The translations under genes and the position numbers were made by a program. A stretch of DNA of 64,000 bases from Lineus longissimus (Eukaryota; Nemertea; Pilidiophora; Heteronemertea; Lineidae). This document shows positions 31,461 to 44,448 of the stretch, piece by piece. The DNA lies in assembly GCF_910592395.1 (NCBI RefSeq), contig NC_088322.1, positions 2,482,001 through 2,546,000 of the forward strand, written 5' to 3'. Under the pieces are notes generated by a model. That model did not search any database. It saw only the letters and a program-made list of their open reading frames with translations, and was not told the DNA's origin. Each line of letters starts with the position of its first letter. Within the stretch, counting starts at the first letter, position 1.

Positions 31461-34400
31461 CATGAATGCTGATAGCTCCTCTCTATTTGTAGACTATAGC
31501 TAAATTGGGCAATATTTCAACCGTAATCCCTAACCCTAGCCTTCATCCACGCCTTTTAATTCATGTCAACTACCAAAGTACAAATCTGTCACAATATCTA
31601 GGAATAAATCAACACCAGTCAGCGCAATGTCCCAAGGACGTTTCATTTTTTTTTCACCGGATCGCCTCTGTGACCTGTCTCGTCAATAAACTTGTTATTT
31701 GTGCAGTCAAGCGGGACCTGTCACTGGGTGTTTGTCATGTTTCATTTTCAAGTGGAGTTGGACGTTTGGTGGTAAGGCGTTTGTGTTTTCTAACCTGGCT
31801 GCTTGGCGTTTTAATGCATGCATGTCAGCTTTAAAGGGAAAACTTAGGCAGTAGCTATGCAGGTGAGATAAAGTTACTCAAAGTCGCCAATAGGGGTCTC
31901 TCACATATCACAGTACGTTGAAATGAGTCATGTTTGTAAGAAGAATGTATACCGGGTATATATAGTGCTGAATTGGACATGACACAGGGCCCTCACTACT
32001 ATGTTAGTCACCTGGCAAAGCTTGCCAAATTAGCACCTCTACTCCTGCCTATAGTCCCCCCTTAAGTAACTAGCCTGTGCCATGGAGGTATTATAAATTA
32101 TAATTATAATACCTCCATGCCTGTGCCAGGGTTTCCCCGAAATTCACAAACTTTCAAAAATTGGCGGAAAAAAGGTTTATGAGTTAGGTATTTGCAAGCT
32201 GCAAGTTGCCAAAGCTTAAAAAAAACCCACTGATCTATGCAAAGAAAACAAGCAATGACAAATTAATTTTTGATTTCCTTTTCATTGGGTGGCGCTTCGG
32301 AGCCTATACTCAGTACTATATTTGGTATCGCTTCGAAGGCTTGGGCTGGTGATTCGCCGTTTGATTTACAATCTATGTGAAAATTTGTCTCAGAGTTTCG
32401 TAAAAATTTGAAAAGTTAATATGCTGGTGTTAACTGAGCAATTAGTACGGAATCTGGGTAATTTCAGTTTTGACGTGCATTTGTTATGTGTATACATTAT
32501 GTCGTGTAATGTTCTGACCTGATTCATTGAAATATACTGGAATTACTGAACGACATATTGTTACTGGTCATTTTTCAGAAAATTCAAAGTGTAGCGGCCA
32601 TTAAATGATGAACTGCAGTTGAAATAATCTGATGACAGCACGCGCTACATGTAAAAAAACATATCAAATATAAACATTTTGAGATATTTCTCCAATAACT
32701 ACAGTTGTATCTTAGTATAGTCGTATCCTTGTCCTCTGAATTGAATGAATTGGATGGTAAAGAGTTTCTGATTTTAAACCGAATGAATGTGAAGCTGTAA
32801 TTTTTTCATAAATTTCCTATAATTCTGTGTTTCCTATTCTCTTCTGGTTGTTGCGTGCATGGGAATCATAAAATAATATTGCTTTTTTCATACTATTGAG
32901 AAGAAATTGAAACATAGGTACTTCAAGCTACTTTAAGTCTATTGGCAATAGCTTTTGAAGGTCACAGAGGTCTAAAGTTCATTGCCGGCTGTCATGTGTT
33001 CGATTCTGAAACCTGCTCAGAATCTCCCGCATTCCTTATCAAATAAGCTATCGTAAAATTTTATAACAAACCTGGTTGATTTTGAGGTATTTGAGTCTAG
33101 ATTGCCCTTTGGGTAATGAGGAGGTCACCGGGTTACCCTGGTCATGACTGTATCACAATCATTGGCTCGTCTCATGTGGCCTCTTAGAATGAATTGATAG
33201 AACATTTGTACAACAATATTGTAGACCACATTAATCATTCGCAAACTCTTAGACCTTCCGGAACATTTACTGTGACTTCATATTTTTTGATGGAAAATGC
33301 ATTAAAGAATATAATTTTGCTTATAAACCCTTAAAGGGGGACTATTACCATACGTAATCCAGATCTTAAAAGCAATGTTTAAGAGTTAGAGGCCCTTATA
33401 CTGCCACTCAACTTTGGCCCTGTTGCATGGATGCTGATCTTTTGTCAAAATTACTCCCCATTTTAAACAGTTCTGCATGGTATGTCCCAAGATTGACCGA
33501 ATGCTTGGCCTTGTTTTGCCGGTTGTGCCGAAGTGCATTCATAAGGATAGTCCCCCTTCATGTAAGCCCTCGATACATTGCAATAATTTTGAGGTCTACA
33601 GTATTCTTCACCTATATTTTCTGTGCCTTGCATCATAAGAGTAGTTAGCTTCGATGTACCAGCATCATCAACTTTTCTTGTGTCTGCACAACTTTTACCA
33701 TTGTTATAAGCATGCTCTATATCTGTTGTAGATATTTCCCTTCGTAATAAATATATGTATGAGGTAAAATGTATTCTGTTGTCAGTCTATCAAACCGTTG
33801 TTCGTTGATCATATTGACCACATGTTTATTGCATCTTTATAAAGATTTAAACCCGGCTGTGTTTATAGGAGTATAGGTCATGAGGTTCAAGATGTTCGGT
33901 GATAGGCGATCATCAACTGTGGAATCAACTGCAACCTCTGCAAGCACCCCCGCCTCACCGAGAAATGGCCTACAACCTCTCTGAGTAACTCTAGCCTCAG
34001 ACAGTAAACAAAGTCCAACTTGCAGCTCCCTCGCTGTAGCGGGGCTATGCCAGGACAACCAAGGAGTCGTCACAAGGTTCTCAATATACCTGACTTGCCA
34101 AACTTGGCTCGACGCCGAAGCGGGGTGTCGCAGCTACAATCTGACGTCATCGATGACAGATTGTAGATTTCAAACCCCGCGCAGCGCATCACAGTGCATT
34201 GATATGCAGGAAAATTATCTTGCAGGGAGCAAGGAGCAGGGAGGCTTCACTCGGAAATGAAATCGGAGAAACGTGAGAATTTCGTCAGTTTATGAAATTT
34301 TCCATTTTTTTGTGCAATTTGATGATGGAAACTGTTGTGCCGAATAGGAGGTGACTAGGCAGCCGAGGGCGTGGTAATATTGCCCTTAGTTACTTTACTG

Positions 34401-35059
34401 GTCTTTTAAGTAAGACTTTACAATTCGCGTAAAATTACGCAGGCTGGGTAGAGTGAATAGCGCGAAAAAATGCTATTGGCAGACTTAGGCGCAAAGTGTC
34501 CTTTGTGAATCATGCCCTTTGTTTGCGAAGGATTTTGGTCTATCAGTCAGTCGGACGACGTTTTTTTAATTGACACATTGTCCGCCTGGCCAGGTAAATC
34601 ACACGCCCAAATTGTCCCTTTAAGGGGAATGGTCCGCCTGGTAGATAGTACAAGTATCTTCCACAGTAGTGCCGCCATCTGGTATACAACCCGTATACGC
34701 ATTTCTGCCTAAGTACGCGGACACCTTCGGTATCAGATTATAAGGGGACGAGTCCGTCTAGAACTTAGTATAAATATCTTATACGTATTTAATGATTTTA
34801 AGCGGAACATAAACTTACGGGGACATGAGCTAATTAGGTCATGACGCTAGGGGTCGCTGCAGTACGGTCACTGTATTTTCTGAAAATTACGTGGACAGGT
34901 CGGTCGGCTATGGGGCCATTTTGCAAGGCTCCGGTTTTCCATCGATCAGGCCATTTTGAGGCTTTTTAGGCTGACTGTCTTGTGTGGACTGCCCCTTTGA
35001 CGCACAATTCGGCGGGTAGTCCGCATTGCGAGGTAAAAAATATGTGAAATCCCTCCTAA
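31461..35059. other. Gene-poor DNA with two short palindromes
   Basis: No gene is supported. A hairpin lies at about 32083-32119 ('gcatggaggtattata' facing its complement around an AT-rich loop). A second, 33-bp near-palindrome lies at 34134-34166 (ctacaatctg ... cagattgtag). Both could be remnants of small fold-back elements. Confidence 0.5.
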
Positions 35060-35930
35060 CACGGTGGAGAGAAAAGTATGGTAGGTACTTCTAGCAAAGG
35101 TGCATCATATATCCTCCGGGTTTTTGATTTGACCTCCTTTTCCAGGTCACAGAGGTCAAATGGTGTAAATTGGCCGTTAGGATGTAACGATGGCACGTTT
35201 CTAAACTGCAATGACTATTGATACCAAATTTGGTACACATTTACCCCTTAGTCAGGTGATCTCAGGGACCGAAGTTTGGTCCAATATGATTCACCACTTG
35301 ACCACCAGGGGGCAAAATCCAAAAACCTTAAAAATGTGATTATTCCTTAACTTCTTGCCCGATTGCCACCAATTTGATATCATGGGTACATCTAACCACC
35401 ATACAGTATATGTCACACAGGTTTTTAATTTGACCTTCTTGTCAAGGTCACAGAGGTCAAATGGCGTAAATTCGCCGTCAGGCCGTAACTATGGCACGTT
35501 TCTTAACTGCAATGACTATTGATCACAAATTAAGTACACATGTACCCCCTGGTCAGGTGATCTCAGGTACCGAAGTTTGGTGCGATCTGATCTGCCGTTT
35601 GGCCTCCAGGAAGGGGGCCAAATCCTAAATTCTTCAAAATGCCATTATTCCTAGTAATGACTTGCCCGATTGGCACCAATTTTATATCATAGGTACATCT
35701 AATTCTAACAACCATTCAATGTGTCACCCGGGTCTTCTTTGATTTGACCTACTTTTCAAGGTCACAGAGGTCGAATGTACTGTAAATTGGCCATTTTTGG
35801 GGAAATTGTAATTGCTTGGACCTACATCAAACCTAACACTACATGACACAATACCATGCTCTTTATCCATCTTTCCTCCACATGAGGTGAGCACAATGGC
35901 CCTGGCCATTTCATTCTAAAAACGCTAGAT
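35060..35930 (+). repeat. Second large copy of the dispersed ~300-bp-module repeat
   Basis: Modules start with 'ggcacgttt' at 35192 and 35493. It ends with 'gtgagcacaatggccctggcc' near 35885-35906, the same right-end motif as the copy at 1-1335 and in the same orientation. Confidence 0.75.
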
Positions 35931-37740
35931 ACTCTTGCGGGGGAGACGACAACGTGGAGTAAGTAAACCCTTTTATTGTTTAGACAATCATTTTCATGTG
36001 TGTCCAGCCTTGTATCGCCGATATCCTGGCCTAAAGTGGCCGGCACCTTCGATCCAAAGTTTTTGGCAAATCGCCATGTTGTTTTTCTCAGAATCAAAAC
36101 TTCTCATCTCAATTTAACTACTTTCTGCTCGATGTCAAGCCTAGAAGACCATGTAACAACCTTTTATAAGGTCCTATGTATATATTTGAGTCTGTTTCGA
36201 TCGGTCTGGACCCCCTCCTAGCCCCTTTGCTTGTCCGGAATTAGATACGTTTAGTACATGGGTCATGTCAAAATGTTCCATTTTATCCGACAATCGAGTG
36301 CACATTTTTGTATGTACCTTAGTTTCGTGTTGCTTCGGCCAGATGTCTCCACCTACCAGTGATGTGAAATTATCTGAGAAAATTATTGAGGATTTTAGTT
36401 AGCTGTTTGGAACTACTTTAGCTTTAAATGATTGTCTTGAGTATCAATGTTGGGTAACCTTCTAATAATCTTGGCGATATTCTTTCGACTATTTGGATGG
36501 GTTTAAGCAATCATTTGGGTGTACCCCTTTAGAGCATTTTGGTGTTCTCTGTTTTCAGGCAAATTTGTTATTATTTTTCCCATTCTAGTGAATCATTGTA
36601 AACTTGTATTTGAATATCTGTAATCATTTATATTTGCAGATTAAACCTCTTTGTTCATTGGTTAAAGCCGTCGTCTGTTCTCCTTCGTTTGTGAAGAGTT
36701 GCATACCCCCTTCACTGGAGTTAGGACCTACTCTGTGACGTCTTGGTACTGATATTATGGCAGGAAAGGTATTTCGTGCCAGGACTTGTGCTACTAGAAA
36801 TAATGACGTTTTTCTACTATCTAAGAGCTGAAACAAAATGGCTAAAGCATCAAACATGATTGGAGATTGGAAAAATAGTTTATAGGTTAACCAGAGGAAG
36901 TACAAAAATACTGCAATAACAAGAGCAACGCAGGGCGTAGCATATGCCCCGGTGAGCACATTGAGTTGGTGTATTAGGAAAGTGAAGTGTTTTTCAGACA
37001 ACCCCGGGCAGCTGGTGTCATAGCTGACAGGGTTTAGTTGACATCGTGAAAGAGTTATTGGTCTGTAATGCCCACTGTACACGTTATCTTTTTCTACCCA
37101 CATAAAACGTTACATGGTTATTACTCAAAGCGTTCTCGTTAAAATGAGCGGAAACGAAAAGTTTACAGACGCCTGATGCCTACCGGCTGATGGACATCGG
37201 TAAAACATAATGCTTCCGCAATGCTTTACGCATTGGCGGGGGCATAACAAGCTGCCTATTACTTGAGAGTCACACTCCACCAAAAAACATCGATGAAACC
37301 CCAGTAAAAACAGTAGTAGTAGAAGATTCAGCAGAAAGCATCTAAAATTGCGATATAAATTAAAACTGACCACATTCGGCATTTAAATCAACCGTTCTCG
37401 GAACAAACGTATTGGCGCCAAAACCCGATGTTGGCGAAAGTGACATAATATCATGTAAAATCCAAGGAAGACATCAAGGAATCGCCTACGAGTGGGTACC
37501 TGCAAAAATGTCAGTTGCAGCAGGAACTAGTCTAATCCAGAGCGTGTGTAATCCATTTGTGATTGTGTAATTCACTATGAAATAAATCCTTAATCCAATG
37601 TTTCCGTTTCTTCCATGCACCGACACTGCCTCAAGAACATTTCCGCCTCAATTTTGTTAAGTCCCTCGCATTGTTGTACTAAACAAATCATAGCCTGGAA
37701 AATCAAATTATGAAATTTCATCTATGATGTGATGATAATG
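35931..37740. other. Gene-poor DNA
   Basis: No gene is supported. A 159-codon minus-strand frame (36624-37103) has one hydrophobic stretch but no flanking splice sites or recognisable motif. Confidence 0.4.
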
Positions 37741-37759
37741 CTTTACTTTGATAACAAAT

Positions 37760-37995
37760 TAAGTATATAATAAGAATGCAGTGGACAATCAAGTGACATA
37801 TTTTCGTGTTTCCCAACACATTTTACCCAAATAACGATAATAACAAGGAGTTTTATATGGCGCTTTGAAAGAGCTTTCATTACCCAGCCTATCCAGAAGG
37901 TAAGAGTTACAAAGTGGCACATGCCGGGTATCGAACCCAGGACCTCCCGATCACAATGTTGATACTCAAACGTTGTGCCACTGCGTTCCTCTGAG
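37760..37995 (-). repeat. tRNA-derived SINE
   Basis: On the minus strand the head (37995 to about 37907) reads like a tRNA with an A box (AGTGGCACAACGTTTGAG) and a B box (GGTTCGATACC) with matching T-arm 'cctgg/ccgg' pairs. The body continues with 'gaaagctctttcaaagcgcc' to about 37760. Internal RNA polymerase III promoter boxes at this spacing are typical of SINE heads. The 3' limit is uncertain. Confidence 0.65.
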
Positions 37996-39711
37996 CACAA
38001 ATTATTCCATATGCCTGAAAATGTACCCATCTCTGTACGTAGGTCTTTTATTGTTTCATGACTATCCACAGGACAATGCATGAAGTGATTCAAAATCATC
38101 TCTAGGCACTGTATTTGGTTGCAGCCGGTCAGTTTAACCCAATTCGCTTCAAGTTTCTCGCCTGTCATGTGCTATACTTTCATGGAGAGATACCATCAAT
38201 AAGGCTGACCATTTGTCAAATTTCCGACCCACCTCTGGCAAATTATCCATGACGAAGTCGGAAGATGAACTGATGGAGAAGACATGAATGGTTAAAAGGC
38301 AATTTAAAAATTGCATGTTTCTTACCTCCCAGTCCAAGATTGTTGTAAAGCTCTTCTGGCTTCTTACAAAATATTTCTTTACACATGTTTATCACACACT
38401 CTGCAAAAAAATAACAATTTGAATCCTTTGAAAACATTTTGACAATCATATTCATCATAAAGACATAAGAAACGTTTCTGCGGCTGTCTAAGTGCAGACA
38501 ATGACAGTCAAACCTTTTTTGCCTTTACATACATGTAGCACGAGAAGTAAAAAGCTTTATGGACTGAATGATGCAGGAGCTGAGCGTGTGTATGAAGGTG
38601 AACTTCATACATCATACATGTATGAATTTTAAGAAAAGAAGTTTGACCCAGCACAAAGCCCAACTCAGAGTCAGATGAAAAAAAGATTTTATTCTGTTTT
38701 AACTCTTTTATCCTTGATTTTTTTTTTGTGTTTCCCAGTATTTCAGCAATTTTCACCCCAAACGACCTCCAAATGCCCCCCCCCCCCCCCCATGTACAAG
38801 ACAGCTAATTAATTTCACTAGTATTATTTCATCAAACGGATGAAAACAAGTATATTGCATACCCCTAAACCGCCCGAAAACCAGCCTTAGTTTCATGATG
38901 GCGATGGTGTTGCTTGAAATTAGGTACGTACTGGCAGGCAGCTAGGCCAGGAAACTAGACAAAAATAAGTGGCCGGACATCGGCCGGTTAGGATATAAAG
39001 GGTCAAATATCACATGCCATAAAAATGACAAGCAGTTTTTTTTTAAAAAAACGACCGATGCCATGACTTTCAATTCCAAGCGATAACAGATCAATTAAAT
39101 CAAAAATTTGTATTGAAAAAGTTTGACCATCCAGTCCACTCGTTTACACTCCATTATCCACAGCCCAAAAACGATGCGGACAAATAATTTATCATGAATG
39201 GACAACAGTAGTAACCGTATTGTATTGTAAAATAAAAGGCTGTATTAAAATTTTAGTATACTTACGGATTTTACATTCTTCAAAACACTGAGTGTGTGCA
39301 CGAGTGGCATTAAAAACCCCAGGGGTGGCACGGAGGGCCTGCAATGCCACATTTAAAAATTGAGTTACCAAGATTTTGTAACCCAATGCAATCATAATCT
39401 ACAAAACAAAAAGAAATATGTGCTGGAGATGCCGAGCCTCTTTCATGCCGTCATTGACATGGTGATGCTGGCCGATGCTGACCGATGCTATTGCGTCCCG
39501 TCAATCAAATATCCTTTAAAAAATTGTATTTGGTAAAACATCTTGACAGTGCATTATGCTGTCCACACATATGCTACCGGCTGACCGACTTTCGAATGTG
39601 GTCTCGAGCCAAGGTGCATCCTTTTCTGTGAAGATCTATTGTAAACATGGTTTGTTTTGGCGACCCTAGGTGGTGCCGGCATTATCTGGAAATGATGCAA
39701 AGGTCCTATAA
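37996..39711. other. Gene-poor DNA
   Basis: No gene is supported. A C run lies at 38777-38790. Confidence 0.4.
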
Positions 39712-39875
39712 ATAGACGAATTCGAAGAAGTTTGTTTTGGTGCTGACCAGATCGTGGTGTCTCTAGGCATTGTCCAAAGTCAGCTAAGGCCTTCTGACGA
39801 GTAACGTGTTCTGAGTGTGCGCACTCATTGTTTAAATTGTTTTGGAGCCGATTCCTCTTCTTCAAACAGGCCTAT
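39712..39875. mobile_element. MITE, ~165 bp, copy 1
   Basis: The left end ATAGACGAATTCGAAGAAG faces the right end CTTCTTCAAACAGGCCTAT. The interior ('tgtctctaggcattgtcc', 'ggccttctgacg', 'gagtgtgcgca') matches the copy at 41899-42067. No coding capacity. Confidence 0.8.
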
Positions 39876-39939
39876 CTGGATGAACACACTCCCTCAAGTG
39901 CATGTGTTCCGCGCTAATTACCGATCGGCGCTATCTTAA

Positions 39940-40604
39940 GATTGCGTTGCGCGTTTTATCGATCCAATGATTGCGCAGCCATCTCGAGATCGCGCAAGGC
40001 CGGTCCTGCGCATTTTTAGGATCTGCGCTTTTTTGGATCCGAGTTTATGGTCATTCCATGTCGATTCGGTGGTGGTTTTTTCTTATTATTATTCACGGCA
40101 ATATTCAATTTTTGCTACAACACTACCTACCCATCTATGGGGTGCTTATAGTTGGAAATAATATAAAATATAGCAATAAAATTTTGTTCCGAATCATGAA
40201 TATTTGAATACTAGAATGACACAATGCACACTTTTTGGCATTGAATTAGGACACCTCTGAATTCAAGGACAGTATGAGTAGCCCATTTCTCAGTCCCAAG
40301 GGAAGGGTGTCAATAAAGATGTTCAAACTGTAGTAGCAGGTCGATTCCAATATCCACAAAATTTTTGATGAGACAGCCACCCATATCATGACCGACGACC
40401 ACGACCTATGCAAATTATATTAGAATCGTCATAATATATTCACTCATAAGAATACTCATAGGAATATTTGGATACACTCCAGGACCTACAGAGAGAAGTC
40501 CGCGCGGCACAATCTAACGACCAGCACAGCATAGGCCTAAACCGCCTTGCGCGATCTCGAGATGGCCGCGCAATCATAGGATCGGTAAAACGCGCAGCGC
40601 GATC
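39940..40604. mobile_element. MITE with 61-bp TIRs and TTAA duplication
   Basis: TTAA at 39936-39939 and 40605-40608 flank a 665-bp element. Its ends, GATTGCGTTGCGCGTTTTA and the mirrored GATCGCGCTGCGCGTTTTA, are inverted repeats extending about 61 bp through 'gccatctcgagatcgcgcaa'. The TTAA duplication is the piggyBac-type signature, so it may be mobilised by such a transposase. Its ends are not found at the piggyBac gene in this window. Confidence 0.88.
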
Positions 40605-40766
40605 TTAAAGGGAAGGGCCCGCCAAAAAATGGGGAGTTTTGGACGGCCCGGTCAAAACCGTAGGCGGGAATAAGGTTTCATTGATAGATATAAGGAGTTT
40701 CAAGGCCCCCAAATTACTTGTAAGGTTCAATAGATACTGGCCTTTAATTGGTTTACCCTTTGCGTA

Positions 40767-41154
40767 TCATTTACATACTCTCATCTTGAAAAATATGACA
40801 ATATTTACGATCACGTTATTGATTTTTGCAACATTTTCGGTAACGCGCCCCTTGCGGATCTGTAAGGTACCACTCGGATGCTTGAAAAATGTTAGTGGCG
40901 TGGCTCCATCTGCTACAGCTGTCACCGCGCCGGTGTTAGTCTCACGTCTTGGCGTCTGCACCACCCTTCGGGGACACTTCAATGCCGTTGGCGTACTGAC
41001 GAGACCAGCGTCTCTAGAGGCTTCGACATTCGCCATGAGCAGTGACAGGTCACTTGGCTGGAATGGCCCCATCTCCTCTTCACTCATGTTCATTGCCGGT
41101 GTAACATCTGTGGTTGTTCCCCATGTTTCAGTGTTTCCAAACAATAGGCAGCTA
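40767..41154 (-). CDS. Possible exon of an unknown gene
   Basis: A minus-strand frame follows an acceptor-like CTCTCTAG (41155-41162) and encodes about 125 residues: NMSEEEMGPFQPSDLSLLM, then a Thr/Pro-rich basic part (RRVVQTPRRETNTGA), ending near VAKI. There is no recognised domain. It could be part of the same gene as the frame at 41267-41437. Low confidence, based on composition and the splice-like start only. Confidence 0.25.
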
Positions 41155-41266
41155 GAGAGACCATGACTTTTCAATAGGGGGGATACACAGAAAAACTCGT
41201 CAATCTATTTTTGAGCGTTCCCAAACAATGAGGGGAAACACTCAAAAACAGAAACACTCAAAAACA

Positions 41267-41437
41267 TTACACCGGCAATTCTGGCAAATATCTTGAGTCG
41301 TCACGGTTGTCAAACAAGTCTTGGATAATATGCTGCTCCATTTCTTCTGTACTGTTCGGATCAGAGGCCTCGCTCTCCACCGGCCCATAATCCACCGGCG
41401 ACTCGAAATCCATACTACCATTCTCTCCATTTTCCAT
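41267..41437 (-). CDS. Possible first exon of an unknown gene
   Basis: ATG at 41437 opens an acidic 56-codon frame (MENGENGSMDFESPVDYGP...). It ends in DSRYLPELPV with a stop, or in a donor-like GTGTAA immediately before the stop. Acidic starts of this kind are common in transposase-like and host regulatory proteins, but no family is recognised. Confidence 0.25.
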   Translation of the reverse strand: MENGENGSMDFESPVDYGPVESEASDPNSTEEMEQHIIQDLFDNRDDSRYLPELPV

Positions 41438-41898
41438 TTTCTCCTCTCTCCAACTCACTACTATCGCTACTGACTGCGTAACATACACTAACATTCTTTC
41501 GCTATCATTGCTAACTTCATTTACTATTATAGAACACTGGCCTCTTTGTAGCCGATTATGTAACCCATAGTGGAAACACCTGACAGCGCCGCCCGGCATG
41601 ATACACGTGCTACTGGCATATTTATAACTCGTAGTAAATAAGGTTGTAAAAATATGCAAATGAGATGCCGTATATGGAAACCATGACGTCACTAAGCAGT
41701 GCTTATTTCTGCTACGGGTGGCGCTGTTGCTTGCTTCTGGAGGCGCTATTCAACCTCTTTGAGATAGCGCAGATCGGCAAATTGCGCGGAACACATGCAC
41801 ACAGTCCCTTCATTGCCACAACCTTCTACCAAAATAACATTGCGCAATATTGTTTCACCACTACTCCTCGTTATTTCACCAGTTACGTCATTACGTTG

Positions 41899-42067
41899 AT
41901 AGACAAATTCGAAGAAGTTTGCATTGACCCTTGAACAAAGGATCGCCATGTCTGTATTGTCTCTCTAGGCATTGTCCGAAGTCGGCTTACTAGGCCTTCT
42001 GACGTATTCCGAGTGTGCGCATTCGATTTGTTTTGGCACCGATTCCGTCTTCTTCAAATTCGTCTAT
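41899..42067. mobile_element. MITE, ~169 bp, copy 2
   Basis: ATAGACAAATTCGAAGAAG at the left faces CTTCTTCAAATTCGTCTAT at the right, near-perfect 19-bp inverted ends. The interior is homologous to 39712-39875. Its better preserved ends help define copy 1. Confidence 0.85.
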
Positions 42068-42140
42068 TCCCTAAGTGGTGATATAGACCTAGGCCTAGTA
42101 CCGATATATAGTATGCACTCCACGACGTGTTGTTAAATAC

Positions 42141-42265
42141 AATAGTGAGGTTTCGAAACCACCCGGTTAGGCCCTACGACGACGTTTATCTATTGTTCGG
42201 GTGAACTCACACAATAGATAAACGTCGTCGTAGGGCCTAACCGGGTGGTTGCGAAACCTCACTAA
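42141..42265. repeat. Long near-perfect hairpin (55-bp arms, 14-bp loop)
   Basis: The left arm 42141-42196 and right arm 42211-42265 are reverse complements with about two mismatches, around the loop tcgggtgaactcac. The arms include 'cccggttaggccctacgacg' and 'gtttatctattgt'. Such an arm length with a tiny loop suggests a fold-back element or a structured transcript. Confidence 0.9.
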
Positions 42266-42742
42266 TATCATGATTAATGCACACCCAATTAACAGCCACA
42301 GAGTAAGACTAGCTGAGACGAGTGACATGCACTAGGCTAACACAGACATGATGTAGCCTGTAGCCTGAGCGCCTATACTGTAGTCTCAAATCTGCATCAC
42401 ACACTTGACAGTGTCAATAACACACACGCCATGCATCGATTGCATGAATGATATGATAATGCAAACGCACACCGGTACGCCTACGGGTAAGCGTTGTATA
42501 AAGCCCGTTAGCGTCTTTTTCTCACAGAATCAACGAAAAAAACTTGTTCGTCTTCTACTGTACTTTTCCCTAAATCATCCAGACCGTAAAGCAATAATAT
42601 TTACCGATTACATGATGGCGAATAGCAATCCCAACGCTAGTATTTCGGAACAAATAAAATGAAAAGGCACAAACTAGTATAACGGCGGCAAAAGCACGAA
42701 AAGCAACGACAAGACAGTGTCCAAACGCAAGAGAAATCGTCG

Positions 42743-43135
42743 TTAATTTGTAAAGAACGCCCTCTCGCGGAGAACGACTGACCCCGTCTCGGCCATTCCA
42801 ATGTAAGTGCCCTGACATGCGTCTAGTCGGGATGGTGGTGTCCAGTCCAATGCTGGAAACAGGGCTTTATCTACGCTATCGGGGTCTTCTTCATAGCGGT
42901 CAAGAATTTTTCTAAACTGCTCTTCTTCGTTAACACATCTATGTAGGTTAATAGTGTCTGCACCACTCGTTATATCAGTTGCAGATACTTTGGGATCTGG
43001 CCTGTCAGTGACCGACAAAATAGCGATGGTTGTGCCAGGATAATGCATAACCGTTTCATTTGCTTCGCAACGGAAAATGGAAACGCAACGAAAATTAGCG
43101 TTTGCATTTAAAATGTGTTTGTTTAAAATCACCAA
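42743..43135 (-). CDS. Unassigned minus-strand frame, possible exon
   Basis: The frame encodes 130 residues. The C-terminal half looks protein-like (CVNEEEQFRKILDRYEED, DWTPPSRLDACQG, MAETGSVVLRERAFFTN). The first part may be spurious. No domain is recognised and no clear splice sites were found. Confidence 0.25.
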   Translation of the reverse strand: MVILNKHILNANANFRCVSIFRCEANETVMHYPGTTIAILSVTDRPDPKVSATDITSGADTINLHRCVNEEEQFRKILDRYEEDPDSVDKALFPALDWTPPSRLDACQGTYIGMAETGSVVLRERAFFTN

Positions 43136-44448
43136 GAAATCATCAGCAAACGGAACTACAGCGTATATCCTGGTTTATGACACGGAATGTTGGGATCCCT
43201 GCGATATCTTTTTTTTTTTAGGAAGGCTGCTACTCTCCCTGCCAACTGCTCTTTCGCATGTGGGGGATTTCATCTGTTTTAAGTTTCAGAATACCACAGC
43301 AGAAAGGACTGCTTTGAATATGACCAGGTAAGCCTCCGAAAGAAACGCTCAGTAAAGTCAGCAAACGCAATAACGAGTTGGCCCATTTGGCATATCTCCA
43401 TCTTGTATATTGGAAACGCGTTGGTCTTAAAGCGAACGAAGCTAACGACGCAGTTTGTTGGTCTGTGATCCATCAATATTTGATGTTAACGACCGTATCA
43501 TTACTTGTTATTCCGGAACTGGTGATTATGAAGTCTGTTTTTGTTCCGTTCAAGAGTTTCAATTTACCTGAAAACAAGAGAATCGTATTTCCTGTTTTTA
43601 TACCTGTATCTTATATTTTTGCACTCTCGCCAAGTCCCTAGGTAGACCCCGGGATTCAAATTATGACATTTGGCAAGAGGTTTTAGGCGCTCTGAACCAA
43701 TGATGGTCGGTATTTTTGACGACGTCACAGAAAAATCTCCTGTGACCGTAGGTCAAGATATATCATCAACGCCCCAACAGCCCATTTTACTCGATGCGGC
43801 TAACGGCGCTAGACGTTCAGGAGGATCGACTATCTTTTTTCCGCACTTTTAAAGTTGGAATAATTTTTACCCTTGTCTTAAATCTGGCTGGATGTGATGA
43901 TCCAAATGTAGTTGTTTTTGAAGAACTGATATAAAGGTAGCGACATGGATCTGTGGATTATTGGACGAGATAAACGAAATTTGGTAAGTCTTTACGTTTC
44001 TCTCTCATGAAAAGGGTCTTATCTTTCTATTTCCAAATGATGATTACCAATAAGCGGGAAACAAAAGAACATCTACCACATGGAACCAATTCATTGCGAA
44101 ATATATCTAAAGATGGCAACACTCACTGTTAATTGCTCTCCGCACTTACTATAACTGATCTCGCACACGCACGGCAATGAGTCTTGTTTATTTTAAGTAG
44201 TATGTTTCTTTTGAGTAGTTTGTTTTTAGTCTTGTGTAAACAACTCCTGCTTAGAGAGTTATGTTTAAACTAATAGAACATAAGGCCAGTGATTACTTAT
44301 GATTTCTGTTCTGATGGGAGACTTATTTTGTTGTTTTTTTCGTTTCAGTGAAATTGCCTTTTTGAATACGGAGTGATTTGATATGTAAGTACTGCATTGA
44401 GGGAGACGAAGGCAGCCGTTCACAGAGTTCAATAATTACATCTGGCAG

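Noticed and set aside
36624-37103. 159-codon minus-strand frame with a hydrophobic stretch
   Set aside because: No motif, splice site or neighbouring coding evidence; frames of this length occur by chance in 64 kb.
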